NCBI RefSeq assembly: GCF_003665435.1
Contig: NZ_CP023407.1
Span: forward strand, 124,001 to 188,000
DNA: 64,000 nt
Origin: Streptomyces fungicidicus
GTDB lineage: Bacteria; Actinomycetota; Actinomycetes; Streptomycetales; Streptomycetaceae
Direction: 5' to 3'
This document shows, in pieces, positions 1-9,938 of the stretch. Position 1 is the first letter of the stretch; the number at the start of each line of letters is the position of its first letter. The notes under the pieces were generated by a model. That model was not told the DNA's origin and did no database searches. It saw nothing but the letters and a program-made list of their open reading frames with translations. The translations under genes and the position numbers were made by a program.

Positions 1-3000
1 CGGGTGTCTTCTCGGCCGCGTAGTACAGGTCCTTGTCCCACCGGTGGGGCGGGATCTCCTCGATGCAGTCCTGGCCGGCCCGCAGCACCTGCCAGAACTC
101 GTCGAGGTTCCGTGACTTCGGGTACCGGCCGCTCATGCCGATGATCGCCACGTCACGGGGGCGTCCCGTGCCCCGGCCGTCCGCCGTCCCCCGGGGGGTC
201 CGGTCAGCGTCCGCGGCGCCACTCGGCAACTCGGCGGACCGGCCCCGCGGCACGACGGGCCGGGAGGGCACGGCGGTCGCGGGAGAACGCTCCGCCGGCG
301 CATCCGGAGGCGTCGCGGCGGGCCGCGGCGGTCCCAGCAGTTCGGTCAGGCGCGCCGCCTGGTGCTCGGTGAAGTACTCCGCCAGTTCCCGGATCGTCCG
401 GTACTCGAAGAACAGCGTTCCCGGGAGAGTGTCGAAGTCCTTCGTCAGGAGCCGCATCAGCTCCATGATCTGGATGGACTCGATGCCGTATTCCCCCAGT
501 TCCGCGGCGGCATCGAGCCGGGCCTTCGGGATGCGGAAGACCTGCGACAGCCGGTCCCTCAGATACTCGACGGTCCGCGTGAACATCTCACCCGAGTCGT
601 CCGCGGCCACCGGCCCCGCGGCCTCCGTGGCGGCCACGGGCTCGTTCCGGCCCACCGGCTGCGGCCCGGCAGAGGCCGCCTCGACACCGGCGCCTTCGGA
701 GCCGGCGAGCCGCAGAACCCTCTCGATCCTGGGACGCTCGCCCTTCGTCACGAGGACCTGGGTCTCGTCGGACCTCAGGATCTCCAGCAGCGCCCCGATG
801 CCCTCGTCGGTCCGCAGTCCCCGCATGCCCGAATGGTCGCGGTAGAGGGTCCTCGCGGGGCCGTCCTCCGCGAGTTCGCCGAGCATGCCGCCCTCGTCCC
901 AGTACGGCCAGTTGACCGATACGCTCCGGCCGTGCCGCAGGCCCTGCGCCCGCAGTTCCTCCCGGTGCAGGACGTAGCCGTCGAGGAACCGGTTGGCGGC
1001 GGCGTAGCTCCCCTGCCCGAAGTCGCCGACGTAGGCGGCGATGGACGAGAACACGAGGAAGAAGTCGAGCGGGTCCTCGGCGGTCAGTTCGTCCAGGTGG
1101 ACGGTTCCGTGCGTCTTCGGCGCCAGGACGCTCTCGAAATCGGCCCAGTCCACGTCCATGACGCCCGTGCCGCCCATGACGCCCGCGCCGTGGAAGACAC
1201 CATCCGGACTGCCGAATCGTTTCCGTATCGCGTCGAGCGCCGTGCTCACCGCGTCGCGGTCGGCCACGTCACAGGCGAGGTAGAGGACTTCGGCCCCGGC
1301 GGCCTCCAGTGCGGCGAACTCCTCCCTCAGCGAGGCGTCCGGCTCCCGGCGGCCGAGCAGCACGAGCCGCGCCCGGCACTCCCGGGCGAGGTGCCTGCCC
1401 AGGTGCAGGCCCAGGGCCCCGGCGCCGCCGCTGATCAGGTAGACGCCGCCCTCCTTGAGAGGCATCCCGGGGGCACCGCCGCGCGCTCCCGCGGTCCAGG
1501 GCCGCAGCACCCGCTCCGAGCGGGCGCCGTCGGCGTGCCGGACTTCGTGCCAGCCCCGCGCGGCCGGCGCCTCCGCCCGGCCGAGTTCGCGCAGCACGCT
1601 GCCGGCGACGGAGTCCGCGTCGTGCGCGTCGGCGACCTGGAGGCTCTCCACCCGGAACAGGTGGTCGACCGCCGTCACCGCACGGCCGAAGCCCAGGAGC
1701 GCCTCCGCCGCCGCCCGCTGCGGCCCGCTCCGGTCCGGCAGCACGAACAGATACCGGACTTCCTGCTCGGTCCCCGCCCGGTGCACGGCCCGGAACAGGT
1801 GCAGCAGGCTCTCCAGCTCGATCGTGAGGTCGGACGGGTCAGGGGTCAGCGGCCAGAAATTGACGATCGTCCGCGGTGCCAGGCCCCGTTCGTCCAGGGT
1901 CCGCAGAAGCCGGTCGAAGTCGCCGGCGCTGCGGCGGTCCACGGTGAACAGGTCCGGTCCGGACTCCTGGAACGCGTTCCCGTTGCGCACACGCACGACG
2001 CGGCCCCCGCAGCCGGACGCGAGCGGGGTGTGGCGCGTGTCCTCGTCGTCGAGGACGAGCAGGGTGCGCCCGGCGCCGGGACCCTCCGGCCGCCCGGCGG
2101 AGTCGGCGCCGGTGTCCGCGTCGGTGCCGGCATCGGTCCAGCGCGGCACGTAGTAGTGGAGCTTCTCGCTCTTGTCGGCCGTGAACTCCTTGAACACCAG
2201 GCCGGTGAGCCGGACGCATTCGGTGCCGCTGTCGTCGCAGATCGCGAGGTCGACGCTCATCGTGCCGTCGCGGGCGATCCGGTGGACGGTGGCATGGCAG
2301 TAGGACTGCCGCGGAATGGGCGCGAAGACCGCGAGTTCCTCGAGGCTGAACGGGATGCGCAGCACGCCGTCCTGCTCTCCGATGCCGCGCAGCGCGTTGA
2401 GCGCGGCGTCGAACAGCGAGGGGTGCAGCGTGAAGCGGGGGTACTCCTCCTCGAGGCCGTCGCCCAGCACGATCCTGGCCAGTGCCTCGGTCTCGCCGCA
2501 GTACAGCGTCTCCATGGCCTGGAAGGTCTCGCCGTAACCGAACCCCAGTTCGCGAAGGCTCGCGAAGATCTCGGGGTTCTCCCGGGGGGTGGTGCACCGC
2601 GCCTTGATCGCGGCGACGTCGATCGCGCCGCGCGGCGGCGTGGAAGGATCGGCCGCGTAGTCGGCACGGCCCTGGGAGAAGACCGTGCGCCCTTCCTCGG
2701 CCCCGTCATGGATGACGAACTCCAGCGCCTCCCGATCGAGCGGGGTGAGCTCGATGTGCACGCTCCGGGACGTGTCGTCCATGACGACCGGACGGCCCCA
2801 GATGATGCCGCGCAGGGTGACGCTGTCGGAGCCGGTAGCCAGCCGCGAGGCGGTGTACGCCATCTCCATGTGGGCGACTCCGGGCAGCAGGATCTTCCCG
2901 TCCACGACGTGGTCGCGCAGGAAGAACTCGCTCGCCGACAGTCGCTTGGCGAAGCGCTGCGACCCGAGGGTGGAGACGTTGGCGTCCAGCAGCGGGTGGA

Positions 3001-6000
3001 GCACGGCGGACGCGGGAGGGTCGTGCGGAGACGGCGCGCGGCCGGCTGTCGCCGGGCCGGCCCAGTAGGTCTCTCGGGCGAAGGGGTAGCCGGGAAGCGA
3101 GACGCAGGTGAGCGGCCGGTCGCCGTAGAGGTTCTCCCAGGCGAGCTCGTACCCCTGGCAGTAGAGGTCGGCCAGGGCCCGGACCGCGTCCCGGTACCGG
3201 CTGTCCCGGTCTCCGTCGCGGGCGCGCCCTATCAGCTCGTTCCCGTATTCGGTGAGCGCGTTCTGCGGGCGGAAGTCCCTCCCGGTGAGCCCGCGGAACA
3301 CATGCGGGTCCTTCTTGCCGTCGAGGACCTGTCGCAACAGCCGCTCGGCGTCCTCCGAGGTGTCCGCCACCAGCGCGCAGCGGTGTGCGAAGTGGTGCCT
3401 CCCCGCGAGCAGTGTGCTGCTGATCCGCCCGAGCCCGACGTCCTCGGCGCCACCGGCTCGGAGGAAGGCGAGCAGGTCCGCCACGCGCGTCCGCAGTGCC
3501 TCCTCGGTCTTCGCCGACAGTGCCAGCAGGTAGGAGGGCCGGGAGACGGCCGGACGGGCGGCCGATCCGTCGCCGTGACTCTCCACCACGACGTGGACGT
3601 TCGTCCCGCTGATGCCGAAGGAGCTGACGGCGCCCGTCCGTTCGCGCCCCGGCCGGACCGGCCAGGGCCGGGCCTCCTTGTTGACGCGGAACGGGCTGCG
3701 TGTCCAGTCGATGTACTCGCTCTCCTGCTCGGAGTGCAGGCTCGCGGGTATCGTCCGATGCCGCAGGGCCTGCACCAGTGCGATCAGACTGACCACGCCC
3801 GAGGCGGCCAGGGTGTGCCCCACGCTCGGCTTGACCGAGGTCAGGGCGCAGTACTGGGTCTTGTCGGTGTATCGGCCGAACGCCTCGGTGAGCGCGTTCA
3901 CCTCGATGGGGTCGCCGAGCCGGGTTCCCGTGCCGTGGGCGATCACGTGCTCGATCTCGGCCGGGTCCACGCCGAACCGCCGGTACACGGAGTCGAGGAG
4001 GGCGACCTGCGCCGGCTGGCTGGGCGCGGTGATGCCGTTGGTTCGTCCGTCGTGGTTGAGACCGCTCGCCGTGATGACCGCGTGCACCCGGTCGCCGTCG
4101 GCGAGTGCCTTGGCCAGCGGCTTCAGTACGACGGCCGCGATCGCCTCGCCCATCACCATGCCGTTGGCACGTTTGTCGAAGGCGTAGCAGACCCCGTCGG
4201 GCGACAGCATCCCGGCCTGGGTGGCGTGCTCGTGGAACTGGGGACCGGCCAACAGGCTGACACCCGCGGCGACCGCGGTGTCGCACTCGCCGCTGCGCAG
4301 ACTCAGGCACGCCTGATGCACGGCTGCCAGCCCTGCCGAGCAGGCCGTGTTGACGGTCAGCACCGGACCGGAGAAGTTGAGGAAGTAGCTGAGGCGCGCG
4401 GCCATGATTCCGTCGTGCCCGGAGGTCAGGGTCTGTCCGTCGTCGGCCAGCCCCGGGTAGTCGCTCTGTTCGGCGCCGACGAACATGCCCATCGTGTTGT
4501 CGCCGAGCTGCTTCGCCCCGTATCCGGCATCCTCCAGGGCCCGCCACGCCTCCTGCAGCAGCAGGCGCTGGCGGGGGTCCATCTGCTCGGCTTCCTTGGG
4601 GGATATCTCGAAGAAGAGCGGGTCGAACTCGGCTTCGCCGGGTAACCATCCGCCCCTGACCCGAGGGGCGTTGCCGACACCTGCCCAGTTGCCCAGTCGG
4701 TGCGCGGGGACCGGCGTCACCGCCTCGCGGCCCTCGGCGAGCACCTGCCAGAGTTCGTCTACCGTGCGGGCCTGCGGAAAGCGGCCGCTCATACCGATGA
4801 CGGCTATGCGGTGGTCGCCGTCGTGACCGGCGTCGGTCGCGGAAGACGTCGCGGCGCCGGTCCCGGGGGCCGACTCGGCCCGGGGCACGGTGGGCGCCTC
4901 CGTCCCGGCGGGCACCGCCCGTTCGGCGGTGCTCTCCTCGGCGGCCGTGTACGTCCGCACCACTGCGTCGGCGTACGGCTCCTCGAGGAGACGGTCCCTG
5001 ACCATCTCCAGGGTGAAGTACCCGTAGAAGAACGACGGCGCCACGTCGATGCCGTAGTGCTCACCGAGCCGAAGGGCGAGGAGCGTGTTGCCGACCGAGT
5101 CGCACCCAAGGTCGGACAGCCGGTCCCGCGGGTGGATCTCGTCGGCCGCGAGCTTCAGCACGCCGCTGACGAGGCTCCGGAGATCGGCCTCGACCCGTTC
5201 CCGGACGTCGGTGTCCGCCCGTTCCCCTCGGCGTGTGCGCGCGGTCATGTCCGCCACGAGCCCCTCCTGCTCGATCGCGGAATCCGCCGCCTCACCCGTC
5301 GCGGACAAGGGCGTCCGGCTGGGGGCGGTCTCGTCCGCGGTGTCCGGTGTGATCCAGAAACGCTGCCGGTCGAACGCGTAGCCCGGCAGGCCCAGCCGCC
5401 GTCCCGGTGAGGACGTGAACAGTGCTTCCCACGCGTGGTCGTGCCCTTCGGCGAAGGACTTCGCCAGGTTCAGCAGCCGCTCGTGGTACTCGGCGGCGGG
5501 AAGACCGGACCCGGCCTCGTCGCCGGCCCACGGGGCTCCGGCCGGCTCACCGTCCGAGGGTGTGCCCTCGGGCTCGTGGAAGCAGTCGTCGGCCCGCCCG
5601 GTGTCGAGCAGCAGGGTGAGCTTCGCCCGCAGATCGTCACGGTCGCGGACGACCAGCGCGGTCCGGCGGGCGAGGTGCTCCCGGCCCAGGAGCAGGGTGG
5701 CACTGAGGTCGTTCAGGGCGGCGTGGGCGCCGTCGCCGTCGAGCCATTCCCGCAGGTCGCGGATGCGCCGCCGGAGCGCGGTACTGGTTCTGGCGGACAG
5801 ACAGAGGAGATGGGCGGGGAGGTTCGGTGGATCAGCCGGTGGCGTGGTCGGTGCCTCTTCCAGGACCACGTGGGCGTTCGTTCCGCCGATGCCGAAGGAG
5901 CTGACGCTCGCACGACGGGGCAGCGGTTCGCCGGCCCGCGACCGCAGGGGCTTCCACTCACGCAGCCGGTCGGCGATGTGGAAGGGCGTGCCGTCCAGGT

Positions 6001-7177
6001 CGATGCGCGGGTTCAGCCGCTGGAAGTCCCGCAGGCCGGGCAACTGCCGCTGCTCCAGGGCGAGCAGGACTTTGATCAGGCCGGCGATCCCGGCGGCGGC
6101 TTCCAGGTGGCCGATGTTGGGTTTGACCGAACCCAGCCCGCAGTAGTTGTGCTCACCGGCGTCCGGCGCGCCGCTCGCCCTGCGGAAGCCCTCCACCAGC
6201 CCCTCGAACTCGACCGGATCGCCGGTCGGCGTCCCCGTGCCGTGTGCCTCGACGTAGGCGATGGTCTCGGGGGAGACGTCTGCGCGGGCCAGGGCCTCCG
6301 CTACGACCTGCGCCTGCGCGTCGTCGCTGGGATGGGTCAGGGTGCGTGTCCTGCCGCTGTGGTTCACGGCGCTGCCCCTGATGACGCCGTAGATGTGGTC
6401 ACCGTCGCGCACGGCGTCCGCGAGGGGCTTGAGCAGGACGGTGCCGCCGCCCTCGCCCCGCACATAGCCGTCTGCTCGCTCGTCGAAGGGACGGCACGAA
6501 CCCGTGGGCGACAGCATGCCGGCCTTGGCGAAGGAGGTGTACCGGGCCGGGGTGAGTACCAGGTTGATCCCGCCGGTGAGCGCGAGGGCGCACTCCCCCT
6601 GTTGCAGGGACTGGACCGCGAGGTGGAGGGCGTGCAGGGAGGCGGACGACGCGGTGTCGACGACGACACTGGGCCCCCGCAAGTCGAAGAAGTGGGAGAG
6701 GCGGTTGGCGATGACGGCGCCGATCGTCCCCGTGGAGTGGTGCGCCGCGACCTCGCGCAGCTGCCTCTCCTGAAGCTCCTTGTAGTCCAGGTTGTACGAG
6801 CCGATGAACACTCCGACGTCGCGCCCGGCGAGCGCGCTGGGTGCGATGGCGGCGTCCTCGAGACAGGACCAGGCGAGTTCCAGCATGATCCGCTGCTGCG
6901 GGTCGGTGCTCTCCGCCTCCAGCGGGGAGAGGCGGAAGAACTGTGCGTCGAACGCGTCCACGTCGTCGATCAGGCCGGCCCATCTGCTGGGAGGGTGCCC
7001 CGCATGGTGGCCGGAAGCGTCTTCCGGCTCGGTTCCTCCCATGTCCCACCGCGCCTGGGGCACTTCACCGATGTGCGACCCGCCGTTCCTGATGAGGTTC
7101 CAGAACCGGCGGTGGTCGTCCGCCCCGGGGAACCGGCACGCGATGCCGACGACGGCGATGGGGACATGCTGCGACAT
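1..7177 (-). CDS. Modular type I polyketide synthase, AT-less (trans-AT style), 3' end outside window
   Basis: Start ATG at 7177 is preceded by an AGGGGAG ribosome site, and the frame is open to the left edge (about 2392 codons). Domains in order: KS1 (residues 5-435), post-KS linker, ACP1 (about 655-740, phosphopantetheine Ser694 in LGCDSVG), KS2 (785-1200, Cys946 in NTACSAG, later HGTGTRLGD and KPSVGH), linker, DH (1400-1680, His1423 in DHVVDGKILLPG, Asp1590 in HPSLFDAALN), KR (about 1700-2150, GGAGALG and Tyr2058 in GSYAAAN), ACP2 (Ser2234 in GIESIQI) and the start of KS3 (from about 2345). No acyltransferase lies between any KS and ACP, so malonyl units are presumably supplied by a free-standing AT outside the window. 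KS1 has Ser177 (DTASSAS) where the nucleophilic Cys belongs but keeps HGTGTPTGD and KPNIGH, which suggests a decarboxylating loading KS. The product cannot be predicted. Confidence 0.93.
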   Translation of the reverse strand, partial: MSQHVPIAVVGIACRFPGADDHRRFWNLIRNGGSHIGEVPQARWDMGGTEPEDASGHHAGHPPSRWAGLIDDVDAFDAQFFRLSPLEAESTDPQQRIMLELAWSCLEDAAIAPSALAGRDVGVFIGSYNLDYKELQERQLREVAAHHSTGTIGAVIANRLSHFFDLRGPSVVVDTASSASLHALHLAVQSLQQGECALALTGGINLVLTPARYTSFAKAGMLSPTGSCRPFDERADGYVRGEGGGTVLLKPLADAVRDGDHIYGVIRGSAVNHSGRTRTLTHPSDDAQAQVVAEALARADVSPETIAYVEAHGTGTPTGDPVEFEGLVEGFRRASGAPDAGEHNYCGLGSVKPNIGHLEAAAGIAGLIKVLLALEQRQLPGLRDFQRLNPRIDLDGTPFHIADRLREWKPLRSRAGEPLPRRASVSSFGIGGTNAHVVLEEAPTTPPADPPNLPAHLLCLSARTSTALRRRIRDLREWLDGDGAHAALNDLSATLLLGREHLARRTALVVRDRDDLRAKLTLLLDTGRADDCFHEPEGTPSDGEPAGAPWAGDEAGSGLPAAEYHERLLNLAKSFAEGHDHAWEALFTSSPGRRLGLPGYAFDRQRFWITPDTADETAPSRTPLSATGEAADSAIEQEGLVADMTARTRRGERADTDVRERVEADLRSLVSGVLKLAADEIHPRDRLSDLGCDSVGNTLLALRLGEHYGIDVAPSFFYGYFTLEMVRDRLLEEPYADAVVRTYTAAEESTAERAVPAGTEAPTVPRAESAPGTGAATSSATDAGHDGDHRIAVIGMSGRFPQARTVDELWQVLAEGREAVTPVPAHRLGNWAGVGNAPRVRGGWLPGEAEFDPLFFEISPKEAEQMDPRQRLLLQEAWRALEDAGYGAKQLGDNTMGMFVGAEQSDYPGLADDGQTLTSGHDGIMAARLSYFLNFSGPVLTVNTACSAGLAAVHQACLSLRSGECDTAVAAGVSLLAGPQFHEHATQAGMLSPDGVCYAFDKRANGMVMGEAIAAVVLKPLAKALADGDRVHAVITASGLNHDGRTNGITAPSQPAQVALLDSVYRRFGVDPAEIEHVIAHGTGTRLGDPIEVNALTEAFGRYTDKTQYCALTSVKPSVGHTLAASGVVSLIALVQALRHRTIPASLHSEQESEYIDWTRSPFRVNKEARPWPVRPGRERTGAVSSFGISGTNVHVVVESHGDGSAARPAVSRPSYLLALSAKTEEALRTRVADLLAFLRAGGAEDVGLGRISSTLLAGRHHFAHRCALVADTSEDAERLLRQVLDGKKDPHVFRGLTGRDFRPQNALTEYGNELIGRARDGDRDSRYRDAVRALADLYCQGYELAWENLYGDRPLTCVSLPGYPFARETYWAGPATAGRAPSPHDPPASAVLHPLLDANVSTLGSQRFAKRLSASEFFLRDHVVDGKILLPGVAHMEMAYTASRLATGSDSVTLRGIIWGRPVVMDDTSRSVHIELTPLDREALEFVIHDGAEEGRTVFSQGRADYAADPSTPPRGAIDVAAIKARCTTPRENPEIFASLRELGFGYGETFQAMETLYCGETEALARIVLGDGLEEEYPRFTLHPSLFDAALNALRGIGEQDGVLRIPFSLEELAVFAPIPRQSYCHATVHRIARDGTMSVDLAICDDSGTECVRLTGLVFKEFTADKSEKLHYYVPRWTDAGTDADTGADSAGRPEGPGAGRTLLVLDDEDTRHTPLASGCGGRVVRVRNGNAFQESGPDLFTVDRRSAGDFDRLLRTLDERGLAPRTIVNFWPLTPDPSDLTIELESLLHLFRAVHRAGTEQEVRYLFVLPDRSGPQRAAAEALLGFGRAVTAVDHLFRVESLQVADAHDADSVAGSVLRELGRAEAPAARGWHEVRHADGARSERVLRPWTAGARGGAPGMPLKEGGVYLISGGAGALGLHLGRHLARECRARLVLLGRREPDASLREEFAALEAAGAEVLYLACDVADRDAVSTALDAIRKRFGSPDGVFHGAGVMGGTGVMDVDWADFESVLAPKTHGTVHLDELTAEDPLDFFLVFSSIAAYVGDFGQGSYAAANRFLDGYVLHREELRAQGLRHGRSVSVNWPYWDEGGMLGELAEDGPARTLYRDHSGMRGLRTDEGIGALLEILRSDETQVLVTKGERPRIERVLRLAGSEGAGVEAASAGPQPVGRNEPVAATEAAGPVAADDSGEMFTRTVEYLRDRLSQVFRIPKARLDAAAELGEYGIESIQIMELMRLLTKDFDTLPGTLFFEYRTIRELAEYFTEHQAARLTELLGPPRPAATPPDAPAERSPATAVPSRPVVPRGRSAELPSGAADADRTPRGTADGRGTGRPRDVAIIGMSGRYPKSRNLDEFWQVLRAGQDCIEEIPPHRWDKDLYYAAEKTP

Positions 7178-7635
7178 CGGTGGAGACTCCCCTTATCGTT
7201 GGCAATGTTGTGGTGCGCCACCATTGCTGCCCCTGACCGGACCTGGGTACACGGAGCAGGCAGGAACATGTCATGCTGAGCGGTTCCGGTTGCGTTCCGC
7301 CCGGATGCTTCGCGGCCGGCTGTGGGCTTTCGCAGCCGGTGTACCGCTGTCGGATGTCGCGGACTTCGCGGGGCAGCTGTTGCTGCTGCCTCTCTCGGGT
7401 GCGCGCGTTCACTGACCGCAGCACGCTTCCCGACCGCGCAGGCTGGGGGGCTGTTCGACACTCATGACGGTGGTGTCACACCAGAGGGGGAACCCGCGTC
7501 ATCACGCCCTGCGGGCTCGCCGTTCCAGGAGCCTTCCGTGCGCCCGCCGGGCAGAGGCCGGGCGGGGCGTCCGGTCCGTCACCGGACGGGCGCCGGGGCA
7601 CACGGGCGGCTCGCTTCGCCCTCGGGGCGGGCGCG
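7178..7635. other. Non-coding gap upstream of the PKS gene
   Basis: No convincing reading frame on either strand. It must hold the PKS promoter on the minus strand. I see no clear operator. The short frames present have arginine- and proline-rich compositions typical of chance frames in GC-rich DNA. Confidence 0.5.
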
Positions 7636-7648
7636 CTAGCCCCGCCCC
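7624..7648 (-). terminator. GC-rich hairpin overlapping the DUF4180 stop codon
   Basis: GGGGCGGG (7624-7631) pairs with CCCCGCCCC (7640-7648) around an 8-nt loop that contains the TAG stop of the DUF4180 gene. There is no T-tract, as is usual for Streptomyces terminators. Confidence 0.45.
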
Positions 7649-8046
7649 TTCGCGCTCATGACCTCCAGGCGCGCATCGAGGGCTTCGACGTCCGGAAGGA
7701 ACCAGATATGACTTGACGCATTGGATTCATGCACCAGAGCGCGCAGTGCGGAACTGGCCTCCATATGACGAGAGATATCACCGACAACGGCCAGCCGCAT
7801 GCGGTAGTTGACGAACTTCTGCATGATTTCGCCAGCAATACGGGTGCCGAGCGAGAAGAATTTCTCGTCGAGGCGATTCACAGGAACGGCCACGATCTCG
7901 GCGGCGAATAATGCCGAGCCGATCAGGTCCAGGGCATCCTGCTCGGTGACCACGGTGGGCCCCGCCGGATCGCACATCAATACCTGAATGCCGTGACGTT
8001 CCTGCAGTACGTCTGTCAATTCCCAGTCCCCCAGTGAAACAATCAT
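7636..8046 (-). CDS. DUF4180 domain protein
   Basis: A protein of 136 aa, about the usual size of the DUF4180 family. Family-like stretches visible are DALDLIGSA, a central AGEIMQKFVNYRMRLAVVGD and a C-terminal SNASSHIWFLPD. The biochemical role of the family is unknown to me. The start is uncertain: ATG 8046 lies just before the conserved region (ELTDVLQERHGIQVL) but has no clear ribosome site, and an in-frame GTG at 8100 would add 18 residues unlike the family. Codon use is less GC-rich than in the adjacent PKS (several AT-ending codons), which fits separate acquisition. It sits between the PKS and the P450, but I see nothing that ties it to biosynthesis. Confidence 0.75.
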   Translation of the reverse strand: MIVSLGDWELTDVLQERHGIQVLMCDPAGPTVVTEQDALDLIGSALFAAEIVAVPVNRLDEKFFSLGTRIAGEIMQKFVNYRMRLAVVGDISRHMEASSALRALVHESNASSHIWFLPDVEALDARLEVMSAKGRG

Positions 8047-8100
8047 GAGCGCATATCGCCGGAGGAAACTAACACGCACCTGTTCACCGGTCAACGCCAC

Positions 8101-8708
8101 TCAGGCCCCGATAAGCTATTCAGCCATTGTGTGACGTGCAGGTTTACCGACCGGCCGGGCGCTCGCGGCGCAGCGGCGAGCGTCCCTCGGGCGGTCGGGC
8201 TCCACTGCCTTTCCCCCTGGTCGGACGGGTGGCGAACGAGCCCGCGACGCCGCACCGGAAGGAGGGGCGACACCCACACGTGCGGAAGAGTTCCGGCCGG
8301 CGGGGCGGGGAATCGAGCCAGACGACTGTATGGCCGGAAATCGGCAGGCAGACGTTCAGGGGGCCGGATCACCCGGAGCCCAGCGGCAGAAACCATCTGC
8401 TCACCGGCCGGCGGCCCGAAATCCTGAAACGCCGTGTATCGTGGCGGCCGCAAGCCGTACCCATGCCTGAAACGCGCCTTCTCCCGGTCCCGCGCGCAGT
8501 ACCTCGACAAGCGCCCGTTGATCAGGAACACAGGCTTCTCATGTTTTCCCGGCCGCTCACCGGAGCACATTTCACGTGTACGAGCGAGGCCGGTTCCGCT
8601 CGCTGCAGATTCCTTGCAGAACCTGGCATTCAGTGCTCGACTACCCGCACCCGCACCCGCACCTAGCACGACCTGTTCATGTTCGCGTACCGACGCACGG
8701 GAGGAAGC
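8101..8708. other. Intergenic region between DUF4180 and P450 genes
   Basis: About 600 bp with no credible gene. Frames present on both strands lack recognisable domains. Just before the P450 gene there is a short tandem run of CCCGCA units (about 8644-8662). The region presumably carries the divergent promoters. Confidence 0.5.
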
Positions 8709-9938
8709 ATGTCCAGCAGCCACGACGGCGCGGCTCCGCTCCGGATCGACGAAAAGGAGTTCGAGCACGATCCGCATGCGTTGTACGACGTGCTCCGCTC
8801 CGAGGCACCGGTCCGCGAGATCATCGCGCCGGGCGGGACCAAGGTCTGGCTCGTCACACGCTTCGACGACGCGAAGTCCGTACTGACCGACAACCGGTTG
8901 TCCAAGAACATCGAAGTCGGCCAGAAGGTCATTCAGCGGCACACCGACGGTGAGACCGGCATGGTGTTCGCCAGTGAGTTGGCCGCGCACATGATGAACG
9001 CCGACCCGCCGGACCACACCCGGCTGCGCAAGCAGGTCAACAAGGTGTTCACGCAACGGGCGGTGGAGAAACTGGGCCCCCGGATCGAGAAGATCACCAC
9101 CGACCTGCTCGATGCGATGGAGGGCCGGGACGCGGTGGACCTGATGCCCGCCCTCGCCTATCCGCTGCCCATGGCGGTGATCTGCGAGTTGCTGGGTGTC
9201 CCGGCCGACGACCAGGAGCGTTTCAAGGGTTGGGTCCCCACCCAGCTCTCCGGCGGTGACCCGGAGAGCATGGCGCAGGCCACCACGGCACTGCTCGGGT
9301 ATCTGCACGAGCTGATCGAGAGCAAGCGGTCGGAACCGTCGGACGACGTGCTCACCGGCCTGGTGCGCTCCAGCGACGACGGGAAGCTGAACACCCAGGA
9401 ACTGGTGTCGATGGCGTTCCTGCTGCTGGTCGCGGGTAACGAGACGACGGTCAATCTCATCGGCAACGGTATGCACGCGCTGCTCCGCCATCCCGAGCAG
9501 CTCGCCGCTCTGCGCGCGGACCGCTCCTTGATGGCCGGGGCGGTCGACGAGCTCCTCCGCTACGAGAGTCCGGTCAACACGTCCTCGCTCCGCTTCACGA
9601 CCGAACCCATCGAGGTCGGCGGGGTGGTGATACCGGAGGGCGAGCTGGTGGTGGTCGCTCTCACGTCGGCCAACCGGGACGAGTCCCAGTTCCCGGACGC
9701 AAGCAGCTTGGACATCCATCGTCAGGCCGGCTCCGGGCTGTCCTTCGGCCACGGCATCCACTACTGCGTGGGAGCGCAGTTGGCCCGGCTGGAGGCACAG
9801 ATAGCCTTCGACCTGCTCATCGACCGGTTCCCGCACATGCGGCTGGCGGCCGACCCGGCCGACCTCCGTTGGCAGCCGGGAACGGCGCTGCGCGGGCTGA
9901 GGTCTCTGCCGGTGTCGCTCGGCGCCGAACAGGGCTGA
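8709..9938 (+). CDS. Cytochrome P450, bacterial class (CYP107-like)
   Basis: A soluble haem monooxygenase of 409 aa, the usual length for Streptomyces P450s. Visible hallmarks are the I-helix AGNETT (with Asn where many have Asp), the ExxR motif in ELLRYESP, and the haem-ligand loop FGHGIHYCVGAQLARLE with the cysteine ligand. ATG 8709 is chosen because GGGAGGAAGC lies directly upstream; a longer frame from 8679 lacks this support. It would need ferredoxin and reductase partners, which are not in the window. Its place next to the PKS and a phosphopantetheinyl transferase suggests oxidative tailoring of the polyketide, but this is inference, and the CYP subfamily is a judgement from overall look. 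Confidence 0.93.
   Translation: MSSSHDGAAPLRIDEKEFEHDPHALYDVLRSEAPVREIIAPGGTKVWLVTRFDDAKSVLTDNRLSKNIEVGQKVIQRHTDGETGMVFASELAAHMMNADPPDHTRLRKQVNKVFTQRAVEKLGPRIEKITTDLLDAMEGRDAVDLMPALAYPLPMAVICELLGVPADDQERFKGWVPTQLSGGDPESMAQATTALLGYLHELIESKRSEPSDDVLTGLVRSSDDGKLNTQELVSMAFLLLVAGNETTVNLIGNGMHALLRHPEQLAALRADRSLMAGAVDELLRYESPVNTSSLRFTTEPIEVGGVVIPEGELVVVALTSANRDESQFPDASSLDIHRQAGSGLSFGHGIHYCVGAQLARLEAQIAFDLLIDRFPHMRLAADPADLRWQPGTALRGLRSLPVSLGAEQG

Noticed and set aside
362..4645. Very long plus-strand open frame over the PKS
   Set aside because: It is antisense to the conserved KS, DH and KR domains, has no family similarity, and has the Arg/Val/Gly-rich look of a chance frame in GC-rich DNA.
2706..4649. 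Minus-strand 647-codon frame inside the PKS gene
   Set aside because: It is another reading frame of the same PKS DNA; the true frame encodes KS2 and DH motifs over the same bases.
8644..8662. CCCGCA tandem units as a possible repeat array
   Set aside because: Only about three units; too short to call a functional repeat or CRISPR. No CRISPR array was seen anywhere.
8127..8666. Plus-strand frames upstream of the P450
   Set aside because: No domain, no ribosome site and chance-frame composition; left as intergenic.
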